64,000 bases of DNA from Bactericera cockerelli (Eukaryota > Arthropoda > Insecta > Hemiptera > Triozidae). A program made the position numbers and the translations under genes. The notes under the pieces were generated by a model. That model did not search any database. It had not been told where the DNA came from and was given only the letters and a program-made list of their open reading frames with translations. Below are positions 58,863-64,000 of this stretch, piece after piece. The stretch is taken from contig CM044962.1 of the NCBI GenBank assembly GCA_024516035.1, positions 620,001 to 684,000 on the forward strand, written 5' to 3'. Each line of letters starts with the position of its first letter. Within the stretch, counting starts at the first letter, position 1.

Positions 58863-60591
58863 GTGAGTATAGTAATTTTAATTTGTGTCATTGAAAGTCC
58901 CTCAATTACACATGATATCTAGAGTTTTAGAATTACTTCCAATACTTTCTAATAGAAATTGGAAGTATTGTGTGCATTTTTGAGAAAAAATTTTTTTTTG
59001 CTCTGACTTCAATTTTTTACATATATCTGGATGTTTCATGACCTCCTGAAGAACTTTGGTTTGGTGTCAGATATTGAACAGATTTTGACAAAATTTTGTA
59101 AACATGTAGGAGACATTCTGTAGACTGTCCCATTTTATATTCATCAACTTTGCATTATCTGTTCTTGGTGATAGAGACCATGTGCCTGACCACTAACTTT
59201 TCACTTAAATGCTTAGGTATATCTCATGAATGGTACATCAGAGAGTAATCTGATTCTGTATTTATGTTTTGGTATGTTTAAGTTAAACTGTACAAAAATA
59301 AAAGCTGTTTACATTAAATTGTCCAGGTTACCCTCCTCAAAGCCATATCTACCCAACAATTCCTGCAAACAACATGGATGCCATGACTCCATACAACCCT
59401 GCTGTGAGTGGTGGGAACCCAAGCCCTTCAGGACCTCCTTACCAACCTCCTGTTACTCAACAACCCCAAAATGTTGTCATCAATATGGCCGGACCTGGTG
59501 CAATGCCATTTGTGGGTCCTCGGTCAATGTTTATGTCCTGTCCAAACTGTCACCAGCAGATCAAAACAGAGACAACTACTAATTACAAGTGCTGCGCTAC
59601 ACTGTGCTGCTGCTTCATGTTGTGTACTGGGTAAGTTGCTTTCATTTCACTACAGTGACTGTGATATATCAGCAGTCATGTGTGTATCTAGGTTGCCACT
59701 TGCCAATACTTAGGTAATCTCCATGATGGGGAAGGGGTCACAATGTTAATAATAATAACACTCTTTAGTGGAAGGTAACCACCAGGCAAGGCAAGGTTAA
59801 TGCTCAAAGCATTTTCTACCACCTACCTACTCTCAGTCCTATTATTATGTGGTCACAAACTGAAATTGATGAGGAAAAATTCATGCACTGGGTGGGATCC
59901 GAACCAACGGATCCCTACACTATCTGGATTACCAGACTAGTGTGTTAATCATTTGATAACTGACAGAGAGCCTTCAAAAAAAGATGAGTGTTTCACAGCC
60001 ATTTCTATATTGAACCCATGAAAAAGCAGCTACTGCCAACACTTTGTTTCATAGCTTGCTCATCCCATAGTATGCCTCCGTTCTGATGGGTGAGAAGTGA
60101 CACATTACTTCCCATTTAGGTGCAAAACAAGCTAATTTATAGTACAATTTTTTTGTTGGCTCTGGGGATCAAACCTAGATCTTCCACATGGCAAGTGAGG
60201 ATCTTACCTTTGGACTAATCATGCACTCAGTACATCTTTAGCATATTCTTGTGCAACTTGAATTTTTGTTTCAAATTCAAGTAATATTTATCCAAGGAAA
60301 TTTATCCCTTGTAGCTTGACCAACCTCAGTAGCTTGATCAAAAAGGCAGTGGACTTGTAACCTGCAGGTCAGTTGTTCAAGTCCCATTTTTAGTAAAAAT
60401 TTAGTAAAGCAAGTACTTGTGGCATCAGGAAGTCACTAACACAAATGTGATAACTTTTAAACGTTTTTTATTTTATTCCCAGGATTTGCACTCTCTTCTC
60501 GTGTGTGCCATACTGCATGGATTCATGTAAGATTGTCCACCACAAGTGCCCCAACTGTAAGGGAGATCTTGGTGTGTTCCAAGCATCGTAA
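58733..60591 (+). CDS. LITAF-domain protein, three coding exons
   Basis: Exons 58733-58862, 59327-59630 and 60483-60591 join in frame to 180 residues. The N-terminal half is proline-rich and carries a PPAY motif (residues 14-17), the kind of site that binds WW domains of NEDD4-type ubiquitin ligases. The C-terminal half is a LITAF domain: CPNC at 115-118, a cysteine-rich hydrophobic stretch 132-156 (KCCATLCCCFMLCTG, then ICTLFSCVPYC), and HHKCPNC with the second CxxC at 167-170. In known LITAF proteins the two CxxC pairs bind one zinc and the hydrophobic stretch dips into the cytosolic face of endosomal/lysosomal membranes. LITAF and CDIP1 are the vertebrate relatives; insects have several such genes, so no exact orthologue is claimed. 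Acceptor/donor pairs are canonical. The AATAAA at 60931 is the likely poly(A) signal. Confidence 0.93.
59327..59630 (+). CDS. LITAF-domain protein coding exon 2
   Basis: Acceptor AATTGTCCAG, donor ACTGG|GTAAGT; phase 1 in, phase 2 out. Proline/asparagine-rich linker, first CxxC and the start of the membrane-dipping stretch. Confidence 0.92.
59744..60232 (-). repeat. Composite SINE G-A, reverse, in LITAF intron 2
   Basis: On the - strand: G with tRNA-like head near 60232-60165, G body to 59985, then A from about 59973 to the (ATT)n tail at 59744. The G/A junction is the same as at 50660. G and A thus moved as one unit. Confidence 0.85.
60312..60458 (+). repeat. SINE C in LITAF intron 2
   Basis: CCAACCTCAGTAGCTTGATC, CTTGTAACCTGCAGGTCAG, CACTAACACAAATGTGATAAC. 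It ends 25 bp before the exon 3 acceptor. Confidence 0.82.
60483..60591 (+). CDS. LITAF-domain protein coding exon 3
   Basis: Acceptor TTTATTCCCAG; reads ICTLFSCVPYCMDSCKIVHH and KCPNCKGDLGVFQAS, then TAA. Confidence 0.92.
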
Positions 60592-60930
60592 CCATTCCCA
60601 AATGAAACAAAGAAAATGGTGCTTCCAGTGATATTCCCACCTTTAGGATTATTAAAAGGTGTTTTCTAAATCCCTTGCTTTTTGAAGTAGGTATAAGTGT
60701 CATATTTTTCGTTATATATTTTTTTTTTTTTTTAGAAATATTATATATTTCTTCTAAGTTTGTATCATTTGTTACTCTTAGGATTAGTTTAAAAGAAGGG
60801 TCTTTTATTGAATTTATGTTATTTTCTTTTCTTTTCTTTTCATTTTTTTTTTTTTTTTTTTTTTTTTTCAGGTTTCTTTTATTATTCATTTTTCTGAATA
60901 TTATCTATCAATTTGAGAATTTATATTGAA

Positions 60931-60936
60931 AATAAA
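60931..60936 (+). terminator. Poly(A) signal of LITAF-domain gene
   Basis: AATAAA 340 bp after the stop codon. Confidence 0.55.
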
Positions 60937-63072
60937 TAGTATTCCTTGTAATCTTCTTATTCTACTTAATATTTTACTGATTTAAATTTCATAAGATTAT
61001 GAATGAGCTTAAAATGGAGAGATTTTCTGTCATTTAATAGTTTTTTGGTTTTGTTAAAAAAGTACAAGACAAAAGGTTCAAATGTTGCAGTTAGTCTCAA
61101 CTGGGTTAAATCTACACAGAAAATTTTCCTCACAAGAGAAAAATTATTTTTTTTGTTTGTTAAAAGTAATGATTAAGGTACACATTATATTTTTCTAAGT
61201 ATTTCATAAATCTAGTTTTATTTTATTATTTTTTTGTTACCCATGTCAAAGAATACTTCCTCTATTTGATACAAAGTATTTTTTGCTATTTAAATGATAA
61301 GTACTTTAAATCAACCCCATTTCTACATGTACAAAAATTAAAAATTTCTGTTTATGATGAAATTCAATCAAAAAGTAGATTTCTTCTAGTGTTTGTATTA
61401 GGTTGTTCTGTTCAATTTGTTGCAAAAAACAGAAAGGAGTTCAATTTTAGTCATATATATGTATGAGGTTGTATGAGTGTAACAAAAATAGTGAAGAATA
61501 TTTTTAGTGTATTCTAATTTATTTACAAAAAAATTGATCTTACAATAAAATAAATACAGTCACTGTATACGGTAATTCCAAGCTATGATGGGTTTAAATT
61601 TGTAGCAAATCAACAGGACCAGAAAAATCAATCCATAGCAGCATGGTAGTCATGTGCAACTGTGTTTGAGCATTAGTAGTGAACTCCTTATTAAAATTAT
61701 TTTACATAAATTACAAAAGGGTGTTATTATTGCCCATGGTAATATCTACCATCCACCCCATAGTAATATTTCCCTAGAGCACAAAGGTTGGTTGAAGCAA
61801 GGAAAATATGTTCAAAAAAAAATTTAGCTCTAGGGTTTAGCAATAGAGAGACTTTGTTTTCAAATTGACAAATGGCAATTAACAAATAAACATCATCATC
61901 CATGATTATTTCCTTTTTTTATTGGTTCTTGAAATTTTCGTGCTTATTTAATTTTATTGGTCTTTATAGATTTTCTTAGGGTGCATTTACCAACTGCCAA
62001 CCTATTTTGCTGAATGCTTAATTTTAGTCATGGATAACATCCTCACAGCCGCTAGACATTCAATATTGTATTGATTGAGAAAAAGGTTGTGTCAATCTAT
62101 GCTTTATTTTTATCCATCAATATGGTTGAAGAATTGCTTAACCATCAAAAATAGCCTTTAAGGTGCAGTCTTAAACATGACTCAATATGTAGAATATTCA
62201 AAGACTGCTTAAACTTTTAATATAATTTTAATTGATAAACACATGTTCAATGTAACCACTGATATGAACTTTAGTTTTCTAAGGCACAAAATTAATATCT
62301 GCCCGTGTGTTTTGTCAGGAAGATAATTAAGGACAGTAAATGAGAGATTTTTCCAATGTGAGCACCTTGTAATTATTTATAATAAAAGAAATTTTTTATT
62401 AATATTTAACACATTCATTCGTCATAAATTAAAAATAAATAAATAAATTAAAAATAAATGAGAGATTGGCTCACTGAAGATTGACAGAGGACCTTATCAA
62501 TAATGTTGCAAGCCATGTCAGAAGACATGGCTTGTTGCACCAACAATTGATATGTTCAACAATAATTGATACCCAGCCTTAAAATGTCCAGGTAGGAGTG
62601 CCAGAACCAAACAAACATAAGTGCGAGAAAGAGGAAAAACAATACTGACCCATGTAAGTTCTGTCTTTATTTTATTAAAATCCTGGTTAGTCAAAAATCC
62701 CGTTAACCCTTATCTTGGCAATGTGTATATTTGGATACCATCAGTTTTTTTTACTCTATTGGCCAAAAATTAATCCTAAAGCATTTTTTCTTCCACAGAA
62801 CATTTAAAATTGTTTCAATTTTTAAACGCTTTATTTAAAGTGGCAGGATGGAGCTCTTCCATCCAACCATCCAATAATCATCCTTCCATCCAATAATAAA
62901 TGAAAAATTGAAATTCTCTGCCAAGATAAGGGTTAACGCACAATAAGGATTTTTTGGCCTTTTTCAAACTTGGCTCCTTATTCAAAATACCAATATCTCT
63001 GAACTCTATAACTCAAAAAGATGCTTCTGTCCCTTGAATTTTTAGTTACTGGGATTCTACTGTACAGGCTGT
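60937..63072. other. Intergenic, no gene
   Basis: AT-rich, mostly free of the SINEs seen elsewhere. A second AATAAA cluster at 61544-61555 could be an alternative poly(A) site. Nothing coding is supported. Confidence 0.5.
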
Positions 63073-63085
63073 TAGCCTGTACTTT

Positions 63086-63244
63086 TTTTTTTAAAGTGGG
63101 GTTTAACGTCGCTTTCAACTGCCATGGTCATATCACGACGGGGGTTTTACCCTCCATTTGTAGGAAACTCACAAACCTGCTACTCACATTGACCTCACCC
63201 AGCCTGAGTGGGGCCGGGAAAAGCCAGCGTCACAAGAATTAGAA
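63086..63244 (-). repeat. SINE E, reverse, truncated at the end of the 5S head, with target duplication
   Basis: Complement of the E body: GTTTAACGTCGCTTTCAAC ... CCTCACCCAGCCTGAGTGGG ... AAGCCAGCGTCACAAGAATT. The 5S-like head is missing. It is flanked by the 13-bp duplication TAGCCTGTACTTT (63073-63085 and 63245-63257). Confidence 0.88.
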
Positions 63245-63257
63245 TAGCCTGTACTTT

Positions 63258-64000
63258 GCATTGGTACTCAGAATGCATTGGTCACAGAACTGAAGTCATT
63301 GATGGTAATGAACTGAATAATAGATTATGGAGAGATTACTGGCTACTATGCTAGAGATTCAAACAAGTTCATCTGGAAGTTGCCAAGGCATGGCCCTAGT
63401 GGTGGATGGACATTTTGTGTTTCAAAGGTCATCATCCTTTGGAACACAAAATAATCTTGATCTGAGCTGGTTAAATCTTTTGTGTAAATTCTTGGTTTTT
63501 TGGTAAGGAGAGGGCTCAATTTTCATGAAATATTTGACGTCTATTATCATTTGGATTGTGGTATTTCTAACAGACAATACCTAATAGTTAAGACTGATAT
63601 ATAGGGTAGATTTACTAGAGTGTTTCCTCAAAAACACCCATCTGAATGGTAGAAAAACACCTAACACTATCTATTGAGTTGTTCTTTTAAAAACACATTT
63701 GGCCTTTAGGTGTTTTAACAACACCATTCAACAGAGATAATCCATTTGAACTGAGGTTCCCCTTAGCTATTCCTATTTTCACAATCAATATGTTTTTATC
63801 ATTATTGTTTTAACTTGGAGGCAATTGCTGAAAGTAATTTAACAAAAAATAAATAAAATGAAATGTACTAGAAAAAATAGACAGTAAATGAGACATTTAT
63901 TTCATGACACTTCTTCGATTTGATACAAACAATATAAAAAAATAGACAGCATTGATCAATAATAATTACTTTAAAAAAAGCTACTGTAAAAATTACCTAT
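63258..64000. other. Intergenic, no gene
   Basis: AT-rich; nothing recognised. A short near-palindrome around 63625-63730 contains AACACC/GGTGTT words. Confidence 0.45.

Overview
The window is nuclear DNA from an animal, most likely an insect. Genes have large introns with GT-AG borders, the background is AT-rich, and BEL/Pao retrotransposons and many short pol III-type retroposons (SINEs) are present. The sequence does not let me name the order or species with confidence. Three host genes are visible. (1) On the + strand, 10102-36583, are seven exons for the C-terminal two thirds of a chondroitin sulfate synthase (CHSY1-like); the N-terminal exons would lie upstream of the window. (2) On the - strand, 53321-53983, is an intronless RNA-binding protein of the RBMX2/Ist3 type. 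(3) On the + strand, 58733-60591, is a three-exon, 180-residue LITAF-domain protein.

Region by region. 1-8860 is a BEL/Pao element on the - strand (BEL-1) with a 1730-codon gag-pol frame. Its upstream part is split by a hAT-type DNA element with a clear 8-bp target duplication (6516-7963). 8860-36583 is the chondroitin synthase gene, whose introns are full of SINEs. They also hold a palindromic mariner-like element, a CT-rich and a GA-rich tract, four minisatellite arrays, a TIR element and a 480-bp palindrome just before the last exon. 37870-44265 is a complete, very young BEL/Pao element (BEL-2, - strand). Its 252/253-bp LTRs differ by one base, and it sits in a poly-C run. 44.3-53 kb is SINE-rich intergenic DNA with a CA-rich expansion. 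53-61 kb holds RBMX2, three copies of an unnamed repeat, and the LITAF gene. 61-64 kb is mostly unique AT-rich DNA with one 5'-truncated SINE.

SINE families are given working letters here. A has a tRNA-like head and an (ATT)n tail. B has a tRNA-like head and a body with conserved TCATACCTCGTGAGG. C has a short tRNA-like head reading ACCTCAGTAGCTTGATC. D has a tRNA-like head and a GGAAGGGCATCCAG 3' region. E has a 5S rRNA-derived head. G has a tRNA-Gly-like head. I and K are further tRNA-headed families. H is a retrotransposon 3' end. E and D share a central body although their pol III heads differ, and a G-A dimer occurs at two loci.

Several otherwise intact coding regions carry single-base frameshifts: a chondroitin synthase exon, BEL-1, and two sites in BEL-2. 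Because BEL-2 has nearly identical LTRs, at least some of these may be base-calling or assembly indels rather than decay. Host genes and mobile elements do not form a pathway. The chondroitin synthase would act in the Golgi, the RBMX2 protein in the nuclear spliceosome, and the LITAF protein on endosomal membranes.
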